Assembly: GCA_963784895.1 (NCBI GenBank)
Contig: CAWATM010000017.1
Location: forward strand, 222,503-286,502
Origin: Gaiellasilicea sp963784895
GTDB lineage: Bacteria > Actinomycetota > Thermoleophilia > Gaiellales > Gaiellaceae
Reading direction: 5' to 3'
Length of the DNA: 64,000 nt
This document shows positions 8,673-17,049 of this stretch, piece by piece. The number at the start of each line of letters is the position of its first letter. Position 1 is the stretch's first letter. Under the pieces are notes generated by a model. The model was given only the letters and a program-made list of their open reading frames with translations. It was not told the DNA's origin and did no database searches. A program made the translations under genes and the position numbers.

Positions 8673-8786
8673 CGTGTCGGGGCCAGGACCCGTCGTGTCC
8701 GCCAGGGACGTGTCGGGGCCAGGATTCCTCTCGTGTGCGCGAGGGACGTGTCGGGGCCAGGACCCCACATGTCCGCAGCGGACAGT
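8673..8786 (+). repeat. Three direct copies of a 16-bp intergenic repeat
   Basis: The 16-mer CGTGTCGGGGCCAGGA occurs at 8673-8688, 8709-8724 and 8747-8762 (36 and 38 bases apart). Each of the first two copies is followed by a related GTGTNCGCNAGGGA segment. After the third copy an inverted repeat (TGTCCGC, one base, GCGGACA) lies at about 8770-8784. The stretch lies between the end of the first operon and a small minus-strand gene and has no coding potential. The unequal spacing and few units rule out a CRISPR array. Confidence 0.7.
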
Positions 8787-8811
8787 TCCCTGATGGTGCT
8801 GCGCCGGCGTG

Positions 8812-8976
8812 TCAGCGGTCGCAGGTGCAGATGGTGCCGCCGAGCTCGCGACGCTCGAAGAGGCGGCCGCAGCGCGGGCACTCTGACGGGATCACGCGGG
8901 CGCGCACGAAGAGCGCCTTGATCAGCACGACCCAGAGGACGGCGTAGCCCACGAGCACCTGCGCGTTCATGCTCAT
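8812..8976 (-). CDS. Small membrane protein with zinc-ribbon-like tail
   Basis: 54 residues: one hydrophobic helix (VLVGYAVLWVVLIKALFV) followed by a basic stretch and a CPRCG...CTC cysteine set that could bind zinc. Two in-frame ATG codons (8976 and 8970) are possible starts. It is divergent to the adenine deaminase gene with about 40 bases between them; a short inverted repeat (ATACT-TCG-AGTAT, 8975-8987) covers the start region. Function unknown. Confidence 0.55.
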   Translation of the reverse strand: MSMNAQVLVGYAVLWVVLIKALFVRARVIPSECPRCGRLFERRELGGTICTCDR

Positions 8977-9018
8977 ACTTCGAGTATCGACCCGAACGCC
9001 GAAATTCTGAAGCGCCGT

Positions 9019-10698
9019 TTGGGGGTCGCGCGCGGCGACGAGCCCGCCGACCTCGTCGTCCGCGGCGGTCGCGTCCTCAGCGTCTTCACACGCGAGTGGC
9101 TCGACGTCGATATCGCAATCTGCGACGGCATCGTCGCCGGTCTCGGCTCCTACGAGGGTGCCGAGACGCTCGACGCCGACGGCGCCTACATCGCGCCTGG
9201 GTTCATCGACGCGCACGTCCACCTCGAGACGTCGAAGCTGCTTCCGTCCGAGTTCGCGCGGCTCGTGCTGCCGCTCGGGACGACCGCGGTCGTCGCCGAC
9301 CCGCACGAGATCGCGAACGTGCTCGGCACCGACGGCGTCCACTGGCTCGTCGACGTCTGCGCGGACCTGCCGCTCGAGGTCCTGTTCACCGCCTCCTCGT
9401 GCGTCCCCGCGTCACAGTTCGAGTCGCCGCGGCGCCCGTTCACGCCAGGCGACCTCGAGAGCCTGCTGCGGCGCCGCCGCGTGATCGGGCTCGCCGAGAT
9501 GATGAACTTCCCCGGCGTGATCGCCGGCGTCGAGAACGAGCTGGCGAAGCTCGCCGTCGCCCGCGGCCATCACGTCGACGGGCACGCGCCGGGGGTGCTC
9601 GGGCGCGACCTGCAAGCCTACGCAGCCGCCGGGATCGGCTCCGACCACGAGGCGTACACCGCCGAGGAGGGCCGCGAGCGGCTCCGGGCCGGGATGTGGC
9701 TGCTGATCCGCGAAGCCTCCGCGGCGCGGAACCTGCGCGCGCTGGCGCCGCTCGTCGCCGAGTTCGGGCCGGCGCGCATGGCGTTCTGCACCGACGACCG
9801 CGAGCCGGAGCACATCGCCGAAGACGGGCACATCAACGCGATCGTCCGCGATGCCGTCTCCTACGGCGTCGCGCCCGAGGACGCGCTCGTGATGGCCTCG
9901 CACCACCCGGCCCTCTGGCACGGGCTCGGGGCCCACGGCGCGATCGCGCCGGGCTACCAGGCCGACCTGCTACTCCTGCCCGATCTCGAGCATTTCCTCC
10001 CCGAGATCGTGCTCAAGCGCGGCCGCGCGGTGGAGGAGATTTCGCCGACGCCGGTGCCGGAATGGGTGACGCAGAGCGTCCGCGTTCGGCCGGTCACCGC
10101 CGACGACTTCGACGTGCGGTGGGAAGGGGGCTCAGCCCGCGTGATCGGCCTCGTCCCGGGCCAGATCGTCTCCGAATCGCTGGTCGAGGAGCTTGCCGAG
10201 GGCACTGCCGATCCCGAGCGCGACCTGGCGAAGATCGCCGTGATCGAGCGGCATCTCGGCACGGGCAGGATCGGTCTCGGCTTCGTCCGCGGCTTCGGCC
10301 TCGTCCGCGGCGCCTTCGCCTCGACGTTCTCGCACGACGCGCACAACCTCGTCGTCGTCGGCATGAGCGACGAGGAGATGGCGCTCGCCGTGCAGCGGCT
10401 CGTCGAGCTCGGCGGCGGGCTCGTCGTCGTCGACGGCGGCGAGGTGACGGCCGAGCTGCCGCTGCCGGTCGCCGGCCTCCTCTCGGACCGCCCGCTCGGC
10501 GACGTGATCGCGGCGAGCGAGGCGACGGTCGCAGGCGTGCATGCGCTCGGCTCGGAGGTGGCGTCGCCGTTCCAGTCGCTCGCGTTCCTTGCGCTCTCGG
10601 TGATCCCGAGCCTGAAGATCACCGACCGCGGCCTGGTAGACGTCGACAAGTTCGAATTGGTTCCGCTCGCGGCGGAGGCGCCGGTCAGCGCACGGTGA
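9019..10698 (+). CDS. ade: Adenine deaminase
   Basis: About 559 residues. Amidohydrolase features are clear: APGFIDAHVHLETSKLLPSE (metal-binding HxH), VADPHEIANVLG, GHAPGVLGRDLQAY, HEAYTAEEGRERLRAG, FCTDDREPE (metal Asp) and a C-terminal domain with SVIPSLKITDRGLVD, as in bacterial Ade. It converts adenine to hypoxanthine and ammonia. The first standard start is TTG 9019; the frame is open upstream to the divergent gene without ATG/GTG, so the true start may be slightly earlier. Its 3' end overlaps the convergent copper-protein gene by 14 bases. Confidence 0.92.
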   Translation: MGVARGDEPADLVVRGGRVLSVFTREWLDVDIAICDGIVAGLGSYEGAETLDADGAYIAPGFIDAHVHLETSKLLPSEFARLVLPLGTTAVVADPHEIANVLGTDGVHWLVDVCADLPLEVLFTASSCVPASQFESPRRPFTPGDLESLLRRRRVIGLAEMMNFPGVIAGVENELAKLAVARGHHVDGHAPGVLGRDLQAYAAAGIGSDHEAYTAEEGRERLRAGMWLLIREASAARNLRALAPLVAEFGPARMAFCTDDREPEHIAEDGHINAIVRDAVSYGVAPEDALVMASHHPALWHGLGAHGAIAPGYQADLLLLPDLEHFLPEIVLKRGRAVEEISPTPVPEWVTQSVRVRPVTADDFDVRWEGGSARVIGLVPGQIVSESLVEELAEGTADPERDLAKIAVIERHLGTGRIGLGFVRGFGLVRGAFASTFSHDAHNLVVVGMSDEEMALAVQRLVELGGGLVVVDGGEVTAELPLPVAGLLSDRPLGDVIAASEATVAGVHALGSEVASPFQSLAFLALSVIPSLKITDRGLVDVDKFELVPLAAEAPVSAR

Positions 10699-11941
10699 TC
10701 TGCTGCACCATCTTGGCCGGGTGCAGCGAGCAGAACAGGCGGTACGTGCCCGCTTTCGTGAAGCGGTGCTTGAACGTCCCCGTCTGCGTCCACGGCGCCG
10801 AGAAGCCGACCGGGCCGCCGACCACGGTGACGTCGTGCTGCACCGAGCCGCGGAAGTTCCACGTGAACGTAGCGCCGCGCCGCAGGAGGATCCGCTCGGC
10901 GCCGTAGCGGAAGTCTCCGACCCACGTCGACCTCGCGCGCGAGACCTTCCCTGTCGGGTCGCGCGGCAGCGGCATCGAGAACGCAGGCGGGGCGGCCGGC
11001 CGGCCGAGGTCGATGTCGAGCGCCGGCATCGCGCCGCAGCCGCTGACCGCGCCGGGCGCGAGGAAGAGCAGCATGATCCCCATCGCCCGCGTATGGGGCG
11101 CCGAGTTGTCGTAGACCGCGTCGATGCGGAGCCGGTCGCCTTTCGCGACCGGAACGCCCGTCGTCGAGCGGAACGAGGACATCTTTGTCGGGCCGGGCTC
11201 GTGCAGGAGCGGCCTCGGCTTCGGGCCGCCCCAGGTCGGGCGGGACTCGAACGGCCTCGTGCCGCAGGTCGCGTTCCGCAGCTCGAGTCGGATGCCGCCA
11301 CCGTGGAGGTGGCCGCCGCCGGAGACGACCCGGCCGCTCTCGGGCATCGTGAACGACTCGGATTTCGTGAAGGTGGAGAAGCGGCGGCCGCCGCCTGGAA
11401 CGTCGAAGACCGGGTCGGGGCCGGTGCAGTTGCGGACGTCGAGCCAGATCGGCTTCACCGGCGTCAGCGCCTCGCCGGTGACGTAGCGCACGGTGTAGCG
11501 GATGAACCCGTTCAACCGCTGCGGCTTGTGGTTCATCAGCATGTAGAGAAGCCCCCAGCGGTCGGTCGCCCTGTTCGGGTAGCCGTAGCCGCGCGGCAGC
11601 GAGAGCGCCAGCCGCTCCTCACCCTCGGCGAAGAAGCGCTCGGCGCCGCCGCCGCACGTGTAGTCGGGGACGCCGACCTTCGCGAAGACGATGTGATGGA
11701 GCATCACCTTGTCGCGCCCCTGGACGCGACCCTGGGCGTCGACGACCTCGGCCTCCATCCCGACGACATAGCCGTCCACCTTCGGCGACTCCGCGAGCAG
11801 CGGCTGCTGCGCGACGCCGTAGCCTTCGACGGAGATCGCGGGCGTCGTGAACGTCAGCGTGCGCTCCTCGGCGTGGGCCGGCGCGGGCGTCACGAGCGTT
11901 GCGGCCGCGGTGGCGAGCAGGAGGCGAAGAATCCGGGCCAC
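10685..11941 (-). CDS. Secreted PHM-like copper monooxygenase fold fused to a cupredoxin
   Basis: 418 residues with a signal peptide (RILRLLLATAAATLVTPAPA, cut near HAEE). Candidate ligands follow the order and spacing of peptidylglycine monooxygenase (PHM): His82-His83 (LHHIVF) and His138 (MLMNHKP) for the first copper, His211-x-His213 (GGGHLHGGG) and Met290 (AMGIMLLF) for the second. The last ~90 residues form a plastocyanin-like domain with type 1 ligands His369, Cys404, His407 and Met411 (FCSLHPAKM). This would give an extracytoplasmic enzyme whose blue copper domain supplies electrons. Start is GTG, six bases after a TACAGT box. No neighbour hints at the substrate. Confidence 0.72.
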   Translation of the reverse strand: MARILRLLLATAAATLVTPAPAHAEERTLTFTTPAISVEGYGVAQQPLLAESPKVDGYVVGMEAEVVDAQGRVQGRDKVMLHHIVFAKVGVPDYTCGGGAERFFAEGEERLALSLPRGYGYPNRATDRWGLLYMLMNHKPQRLNGFIRYTVRYVTGEALTPVKPIWLDVRNCTGPDPVFDVPGGGRRFSTFTKSESFTMPESGRVVSGGGHLHGGGIRLELRNATCGTRPFESRPTWGGPKPRPLLHEPGPTKMSSFRSTTGVPVAKGDRLRIDAVYDNSAPHTRAMGIMLLFLAPGAVSGCGAMPALDIDLGRPAAPPAFSMPLPRDPTGKVSRARSTWVGDFRYGAERILLRRGATFTWNFRGSVQHDVTVVGGPVGFSAPWTQTGTFKHRFTKAGTYRLFCSLHPAKMVQQITVR

Positions 11942-11983
11942 GCGGCCACTGTAGCTCTGCAAACGGCGGGGTACACTGCGGAT
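11942..11983. promoter_or_regulatory. Divergent promoter pair, two leaderless genes
   Basis: On the minus strand TACAGT (11948-11953) ends six bases before the GTG of the copper protein; on the plus strand TACACT (11972-11977) ends six bases before GTG 11984. A transcription start about 7 bases after each box would put the start codon at or next to the RNA 5' end. No ribosome site is seen for either gene. Confidence 0.5.
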
Positions 11984-12214
11984 GTGAGCTGGCCCTGGAT
12001 CGTGCTGCTGGTTCTCGCTGCGGCGGTCGTGATCGGCGCCGAGTGGTCGCGCGTCGGCCGCCTTGTGGGCGCGGACGCGCGCAGGCAGCGGGAACGGAGC
12101 CGCCGGAAGGCGAGCTTCAAGGTGATCCGCTCCGAGGAGGAGGAGTTCGCCGAGAGCGTCCAGCGCGACCTTGCCGAACTGCCGACGATCGAGGAGAAGG
12201 ACCGCCGGCGCTAG
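11984..12214 (+). CDS. Small membrane-anchored protein of unknown function
   Basis: 76 residues from a GTG placed six bases after TACACT. One N-terminal membrane helix (WIVLLVLAAAVVIGAEW), then a basic and acidic, probably helical tail (RRQRERSRRKASFKVIRSEE and on). Its stop overlaps the end of the convergent subtilase gene by 4 bases. No family recognised. Confidence 0.6.
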   Translation: MSWPWIVLLVLAAAVVIGAEWSRVGRLVGADARRQRERSRRKASFKVIRSEEEEFAESVQRDLAELPTIEEKDRRR

Positions 12215-14640
12215 CGGACGACGAACGTTGTCTGGAGCACGCGGGTGTTCGGCAGGATCCGGCCGACGTTCTCCATGTTCCGCGACTCCTGATAGTCGGA
12301 GACCTGCACGCGCAGCTCGTGCCGACCGGCGCGGAGGCCGGTCGCGGCGATTCGGAGCACGCCTTTCGACCACTGGCCGGCGTGCTCGTCGCCGTCGATC
12401 CGCACGACGAACGAGGCCGGATCGACGCCGGAGCCGCGGTCGGCGGCGGCAACGAGGACTTGGCCGCCGCTCCGCACCGTTTTCGTCCGTAGCACTGCGG
12501 ACGGAGGCGACGTGTCGTTGAGCCAGTACCGGAACGTGAACGCCCCGGCGCGGGCCGCCGAGGGGCTGTCGAAGACCACGTCGTAGGCCCCCGCCGCGGG
12601 CAGGATCGTGCCGGCCGCGAGCACGAGCTCGCCGAACGTGCGCAGGTAGGGGTTGAGGTTGAACGGGAGCGCGGCGTAGCCGGTCAGGCGCCGCTCGTCG
12701 CCCGCGCGGACGATCCGGGGCTCGACGCGGACGCCGGGCGCCCGGCTCGTGACGACGACGCCGAAGTTGGCCGCCGGGCGCGGAAGGGTGACCCGGAAGA
12801 CGCGCTCGGGCCCGGCCAGCTCTGCGCTGAAGCCGAATCCCGCCGGGCTCTCCGGATAGCGGTAGCGGGTGACCCGCGTCGTCCCGCCCTTGGTCGAGGA
12901 CTTGTAGTTGCCGGGCGTGCGCAGCGCGCCGCGCTTGCCGCTTGCGAGCGCAGGCGTCCCGGTGCCGTACCAGTACGGGATCCTAAGCCGTTCGGTCCCG
13001 CGCGTGAGCACGACGTAGCCGGTGGCCTCGCCGTCGGTCGCGACCGTCGTCCGCACCGTCAGGTCGAGCCGGCCCGGAACGGTCACCGCGGTGGGGGAGA
13101 GGACGGACGAGCCCGCCGGCCGGCTCTGCTGCTCGACGGCCACCGTCCACGGTCCGCTGCCGCCGAGGCCGGAGTCGGTCAGCTGCACCGACCGGGTCTG
13201 TGACGCGTTCGAGCGGAGCAGCCCGAACGCGAAGGCGACGGGGCTCGCGAAGAGGGGCGTCGCGTCCGCGCGCGGCAGATTGACGACACCGCCGCCGCCG
13301 CGAAGCGTCGGCGTCTCCTCGGCCTTGAGATCGTTGGAGTAGACGGGGTCGCCGGTGAGCGCCAGGGCCGACTTCACCTGCGCCGGCGTCCACGTCGGGT
13401 GCCGCTGCAGCAGGAGCGCGACCGCTCCCGCCACGTGCGGTGCGGCCATGCTCGTGCCGGAGAGCGTCGCCCACGAGTTCCGTGGTGCTGCCGAGACGAT
13501 GCTGGCGCCGGGTGCTGAGACCTCGGGCTTCAGCTGCAGTGAGAGCGGCGTCGGCCCGCTCGAAGAGAACGTCGCGATCACGTCGTCGGGACCGCCGCGC
13601 GTCGTCGTCACCGCACCCACGGTGATCGCGCTCGGCGTCGCCGCAGGCGAGCCGACCGAGCCGCGCCCGAACTCGTCGAAGTCGTTGCCCGCGGAGACCA
13701 CCGGGACAACGCCCGCGCGCGCGGCGGCTTCGAGCGCCTTGACGACGATGTCGCGGGCAGGCTCGATCTCCGGTTCGCCGAGCGACATGTTGATCACGTC
13801 CATGCCGTCCGCGACCGCCGCCTCGATCGCGGCGACGAGCTCCGGCGAGTTGCCGTCGAGGCCGACGCCGGCGTCGGTGGGGATCGTCAGCGCCTTGTAG
13901 TTGCCGAGGAAGGCGCGCGGCGCGACGCCGGAGATGCGGACGCGTTCGGCGGGCGTGTTCGCGTTGCCGGCTGCGATCCCGGCGACGTGCGTGCCGTGCG
14001 ACGAGTGCTCGGGATCGAACGGCTTCGACGCGTGTTTCCAGCTCGGCCGCGCGGGCGGGAACGCACGCGCGACGATCACCTTCGCTGTCGTGTAGGCGGT
14101 TTGGCCCTTGGGATACCCCGCGGGCATCGTGAACCCGGCCGGCGAGAAGAACGGGTGCGTCTGGTCGATTCCCTCGTCGATGATCGCGATCTTCATCCCC
14201 TGGCCCGCGTTCGCGAGCCCAGCGCTCCAGAGGTTCGGGGCGCCGATCTGCTGTGCGCTGCGATCGAGCTGGGTGCGGTAGCGGACGCTCGGATAAACGG
14301 TCTCGACGCCGGGGAGAGAGGTCAGGCGGCCCAGCTGCGAGCTGGGGACGACGACTGCCAGCCCGTTGGCGACGAGCTTGTAGCGCCAGCGGATCTGGGC
14401 CTCCGGCACGGCGTCTTCGATCGTCTCCGCGAGGGTCGTCTGCGCGTTTGAGAGCGTGCGCGCCTGTAGCTGCCGGCCGGCACGCCAGGTCGTGGTCGCG
14501 AGCGGCTTCTGGCTCAGCGAGACGACCACCTCGACGAGCTCGCCCGCGGGCGCCGCCTGCGGCTCGGCGCGCGCGGAGCCCGTCGCGAGTGCGAGCAGGG
14601 CCAACGCGCAGATGGAGAGACCCCGCCGCACGGCGATCAT
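12211..14640 (-). CDS. Secreted subtilisin-like serine protease (S8)
   Basis: 809 residues. Signal peptide (LSICALALLALATGSARA), an inhibitor-like propeptide (about 35-120), then the S8 catalytic domain with Asp155 (AIIDEGID), His215 (HSSHGTHVAG), oxyanion Asn319 (SAGND) and Ser397 (SGTSMAAPHVAG). An insert between the Asn and Ser regions is short, so there is no protease-associated domain in the usual place. The C-terminal 380 residues look like beta-sandwich (Fn3/Ig-like) modules, as in secreted lactocepin-type subtilases. Likely degrades extracellular protein. ATG start at 14640. Confidence 0.9.
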   Translation of the reverse strand: MIAVRRGLSICALALLALATGSARAEPQAAPAGELVEVVVSLSQKPLATTTWRAGRQLQARTLSNAQTTLAETIEDAVPEAQIRWRYKLVANGLAVVVPSSQLGRLTSLPGVETVYPSVRYRTQLDRSAQQIGAPNLWSAGLANAGQGMKIAIIDEGIDQTHPFFSPAGFTMPAGYPKGQTAYTTAKVIVARAFPPARPSWKHASKPFDPEHSSHGTHVAGIAAGNANTPAERVRISGVAPRAFLGNYKALTIPTDAGVGLDGNSPELVAAIEAAVADGMDVINMSLGEPEIEPARDIVVKALEAAARAGVVPVVSAGNDFDEFGRGSVGSPAATPSAITVGAVTTTRGGPDDVIATFSSSGPTPLSLQLKPEVSAPGASIVSAAPRNSWATLSGTSMAAPHVAGAVALLLQRHPTWTPAQVKSALALTGDPVYSNDLKAEETPTLRGGGGVVNLPRADATPLFASPVAFAFGLLRSNASQTRSVQLTDSGLGGSGPWTVAVEQQSRPAGSSVLSPTAVTVPGRLDLTVRTTVATDGEATGYVVLTRGTERLRIPYWYGTGTPALASGKRGALRTPGNYKSSTKGGTTRVTRYRYPESPAGFGFSAELAGPERVFRVTLPRPAANFGVVVTSRAPGVRVEPRIVRAGDERRLTGYAALPFNLNPYLRTFGELVLAAGTILPAAGAYDVVFDSPSAARAGAFTFRYWLNDTSPPSAVLRTKTVRSGGQVLVAAADRGSGVDPASFVVRIDGDEHAGQWSKGVLRIAATGLRAGRHELRVQVSDYQESRNMENVGRILPNTRVLQTTFVVR

Positions 14641-14667
14641 GGTAGGGAAGAAGTCTTGAAGACCGTG

Positions 14668-15387
14668 TTACGGCTTCTCGGGCCATGGTCCGCCGTCGAC
14701 GTCAGGCGGCAGCTCGGGCCAGAGACGCCATCGGTCGATCAGGCCGTGGTGCTCGGCCGCGCGTATCGCTGCAATGCGGTTCCTGACGCGGAGCTTGCGG
14801 AAGATGTTCGACAAGTGGAACTTGACCGACTGGTCGGCGACCCACATCACCTCGGCGATTCGAGCGTTGGAGTATCCGGCTGCGGCGAGTGTGAGGATCT
14901 CCCGCTCGCGCCGCGTCAGCATCGGAGCATCGGGCTTCGGCGCGAGCTCGACGACGGGGCGCGGGAGCACCATGTACTGCGGGAGCACCACGAACCTGCC
15001 CGCGGCGGCGACTGCGAGCGCGTTGAGCACGTCGGCGGGATCAGCGTTCTTCGTCAGGTACGCCGAGACGCCGAGAGGCAACAGTTGCGTGACGATGCTC
15101 TCCTCGAGCGGCTCTGCTGGAAGCAGCACGATGCCGCCACGGGGCGTGGCCCTGTTGAGCCTCGCCAGGTCGTCCGCGAGCCCATCCCGCTTTTGACCCG
15201 GGTCGAGGACGATGACGCTGGCGGCGGCGAGACCGACTGTGCCGGCTGCCGCTTCCGCGGTGTCGGCTTCGCCGAGCACGAGATACCCGGCCGCTTCGAC
15301 GAACAGACGCAGCGACCGGCGAAACGCGGGCCAGCCGTCGATGAGGAAGATGGTGCGACCGTCGCCGCGTGCGGGCGGGCTCGTCAT
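14668..15387 (-). CDS. Response regulator with receiver and LuxR-type HTH domains
   Basis: 239 residues from ATG 15387 (an upstream in-frame start would run into the tRNA gene). Receiver domain 10-125 keeps a candidate phospho-acceptor Asp (SVIVLDPGQ) and the conserved Lys (YLTKN), but only one of the usual two acidic residues near the N-terminus (FLIDGWP). The C-terminal HTH is standard: LTRREREILTLAAAGYSNAR and a DQSVKFHLSNIFRKL recognition segment. No partner histidine kinase is in the window, so the input signal is unknown. A TAGTGT box lies 10 bases before the start. Confidence 0.88.
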   Translation of the reverse strand: MTSPPARGDGRTIFLIDGWPAFRRSLRLFVEAAGYLVLGEADTAEAAAGTVGLAAASVIVLDPGQKRDGLADDLARLNRATPRGGIVLLPAEPLEESIVTQLLPLGVSAYLTKNADPADVLNALAVAAAGRFVVLPQYMVLPRPVVELAPKPDAPMLTRREREILTLAAAGYSNARIAEVMWVADQSVKFHLSNIFRKLRVRNRIAAIRAAEHHGLIDRWRLWPELPPDVDGGPWPEKP

Positions 15388-15461
15388 CGACACGCCGACA
15401 CTACGGCGGCACCGTTCCCACGACAAGCACTCGTGGTGGGAAAACTCCGGAAAGAGGTGGC

Positions 15462-15467
15462 TACACT
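15462..15467 (+). promoter_or_regulatory. -10 box of the tRNA-Leu gene
   Basis: TACACT ends 10 bases before the first tRNA base, a sensible distance for a short-leader tRNA transcript. A clear -35 is not seen. Confidence 0.4.
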
Positions 15468-15477
15468 GTCCGTCCGC

Positions 15478-15561
15478 GCGGATGTGGCGGAATTGGTAGA
15501 CGCGCACGGTTCAGGTCCGTGTGCCCTTCGGGGCGTGGAGGTTCAAGTCCTCTCATCCGCA
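15478..15561 (+). tRNA. tRNA-Leu (anticodon CAG)
   Basis: 84 bases. Acceptor arms GCGGATG and CATCCGC pair perfectly with discriminator A; the anticodon stem CACGG/CCGTG encloses TTCAGGT, giving anticodon CAG at 15512-15514. A long variable arm (TGCCCTTCGGGGCG) marks a class II tRNA, and the T arm (GAGGTTCAAGTCCTC) is regular. The CCA end is not encoded. Confidence 0.96.
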
Positions 15562-15581
15562 TCGCAGCGCCTCCCGTTGAT

Positions 15582-16461
15582 TCAGGGCATCTCTGCCCGG
15601 GGCGTAACGTCGAGTGGATCGCCCCACGCTGCGCTTCGTGCTTCCTTGTAGAGCGCGCCCTGCTTGCGGCTGATCGTGCGCTCGCGGATGCCGTCGGGCT
15701 CGCAGGTGACGAGATTGACGTGGCCGGAGCGCGAGCTGCGGCTGGCGGATGATTCGAGCGGCTGCCGGTGGCACTCGGTCGCGGCTCAGCGCGGCATACG
15801 AGAACTTCTCATCCTCGTAGCCGAGCTCGACACCCTTCGCGTGCCGGTGCAGCCTGGAGCGGGGAAGCCGGACGGCGAAGTGGCACCAGTCGTCCGCCCG
15901 CAGCGGGCACGGCCGATCGTGTGGGCACGGCGCGACCGTTTGGCCGCCCGCATCGAGTACGGTCTCGCGCGCCGCGAGGACGCGGCGGTAGCCGGCCGGC
16001 GTCCCCGGCTCGACGAAGACGATGGTGTCGTCGGTCTGCGCCCACAGGTGCTTCGCGGGCACTGTCGCGAGCTCGCCGAGCACGTACGACACCACGACGA
16101 GGTCCGCCGGGCCGCGCGCGGCTGAAGCGGCCCCCTCGACCCAGGTCGCTTCCGGCATCAGCTCGCGTCCGGCCGTGATCATCGCCGGCTCGATCTCGAC
16201 GAGCGTCTGCTCGCTCAACGACGGCCACTGCGCGACCGCAGCCCACGCGGCGACGCCCGGCCCAGCGCCGACGTCGAGGAGCGAGCCCGGTTGCCAGTCC
16301 GGTCGCTGCAGCGCCACCTGCCGGAAGGCGGAGCCGGCGGCGGCGAACGTCGCCGGCGCGCGGTAGGCGAGATAGGCGGCGACCTGCGCCGGCGTCCGTG
16401 CCGCCCGTGACGGCTGCTCACCACGGTAGGCACCGGACAGCGCCTCGACCTCCGCCGCCAC
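15582..16461 (-). pseudogene. Rsm22-like ribosomal small-subunit methyltransferase, single-base frameshift
   Basis: SAM-binding domain with LLDVGAGPGVAAWA and VVVSYVLGEL, and the cysteine-rich segment of Rsm22 proteins (CPHDRPCPL...WCHFAVRLPRS) that binds an iron-sulfur cluster or zinc in homologs. Near 15733-15737 the frame must shift by one: the neighbouring frame reads RSGHVNLVTCEPDGIRERTI and KQGALYKEAR, the standard family ending, to a stop at 15582. The span is 880 nt (3n+1). The uncorrected frame would run into the tRNA gene. GTG 16461 is the first standard start, although homologous residues (LPPQLAASIERL) continue upstream, so the 5' end is unsure. Confidence 0.75.
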
Positions 16462-16523
16462 CGACCCGCCAGCACGCGCGACGAGGCGCTCGATGCTCGC
16501 CGCCAGCTGTGGCGGCAGCGCGC

Positions 16524-16982
16524 TCAGGAGGTCAGAACCGCCAGGACGTCGTCGGCGTGCGTGCCCGGCTTCACGTTCCGCATCTCCTTGGCGACGTTGC
16601 CCTCGGCGTCGATCACGAACGTCGAGCGCTCGACGCCCATGTACGTCTTGCCCGCGTACGACTTCTCCTTCCAGACGCCGTACTCCTCGGCGGTCGCATG
16701 GTCGGTGTCGGCGAGGAGCGCGAACGGCAGGTCGTACTTCTGCTTGAACGTGACGTGAGAGCGCTCGTCGTCGGGGCTGACGCCGAGCACGACCGCGCCG
16801 GCGCGCTCGAACTCGCCCCAGGCATCACGGATCCCGCACGCCTGCGCCGTGCAGCCGGGCGTGTCGTCCTTGGGATAGAAGTAGAGAACGATCGGCTTGC
16901 CCCGCAGCTCGGAGAGCTTGACGGTCTCGCCCGCATCGCTCGTGAGCTCGAACTCCGGCGCCGGCTTGCCTTCCTGAACCAC
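16524..16982 (-). CDS. bcp: Thioredoxin-dependent peroxiredoxin (BCP/PrxQ family)
   Basis: 152 residues, full length. Peroxidatic Cys44 and resolving Cys49 are in DDTPGCTAQACG, five residues apart as in the atypical two-Cys PrxQ type. YFYPKDD and the Arg of VERSTFVID complete the active site. It reduces hydrogen peroxide and organic hydroperoxides in the cytoplasm. GTG start preceded by a strong ribosome site (AAAGGAG), so unlike many neighbours this mRNA has a leader. Confidence 0.95.
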   Translation of the reverse strand: MVQEGKPAPEFELTSDAGETVKLSELRGKPIVLYFYPKDDTPGCTAQACGIRDAWGEFERAGAVVLGVSPDDERSHVTFKQKYDLPFALLADTDHATAEEYGVWKEKSYAGKTYMGVERSTFVIDAEGNVAKEMRNVKPGTHADDVLAVLTS

Positions 16983-17049
16983 GTGTGCTCCTTTCGCTCG
17001 TCGTACCGGAGCCTAATGGTGCCCACACGCCGGCCGGCCCACCTCCGGT

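Noticed and set aside
8673..8786. CRISPR-like direct repeats
   Set aside because: Only three units of 16 bp, spacers related to each other and no cas genes.
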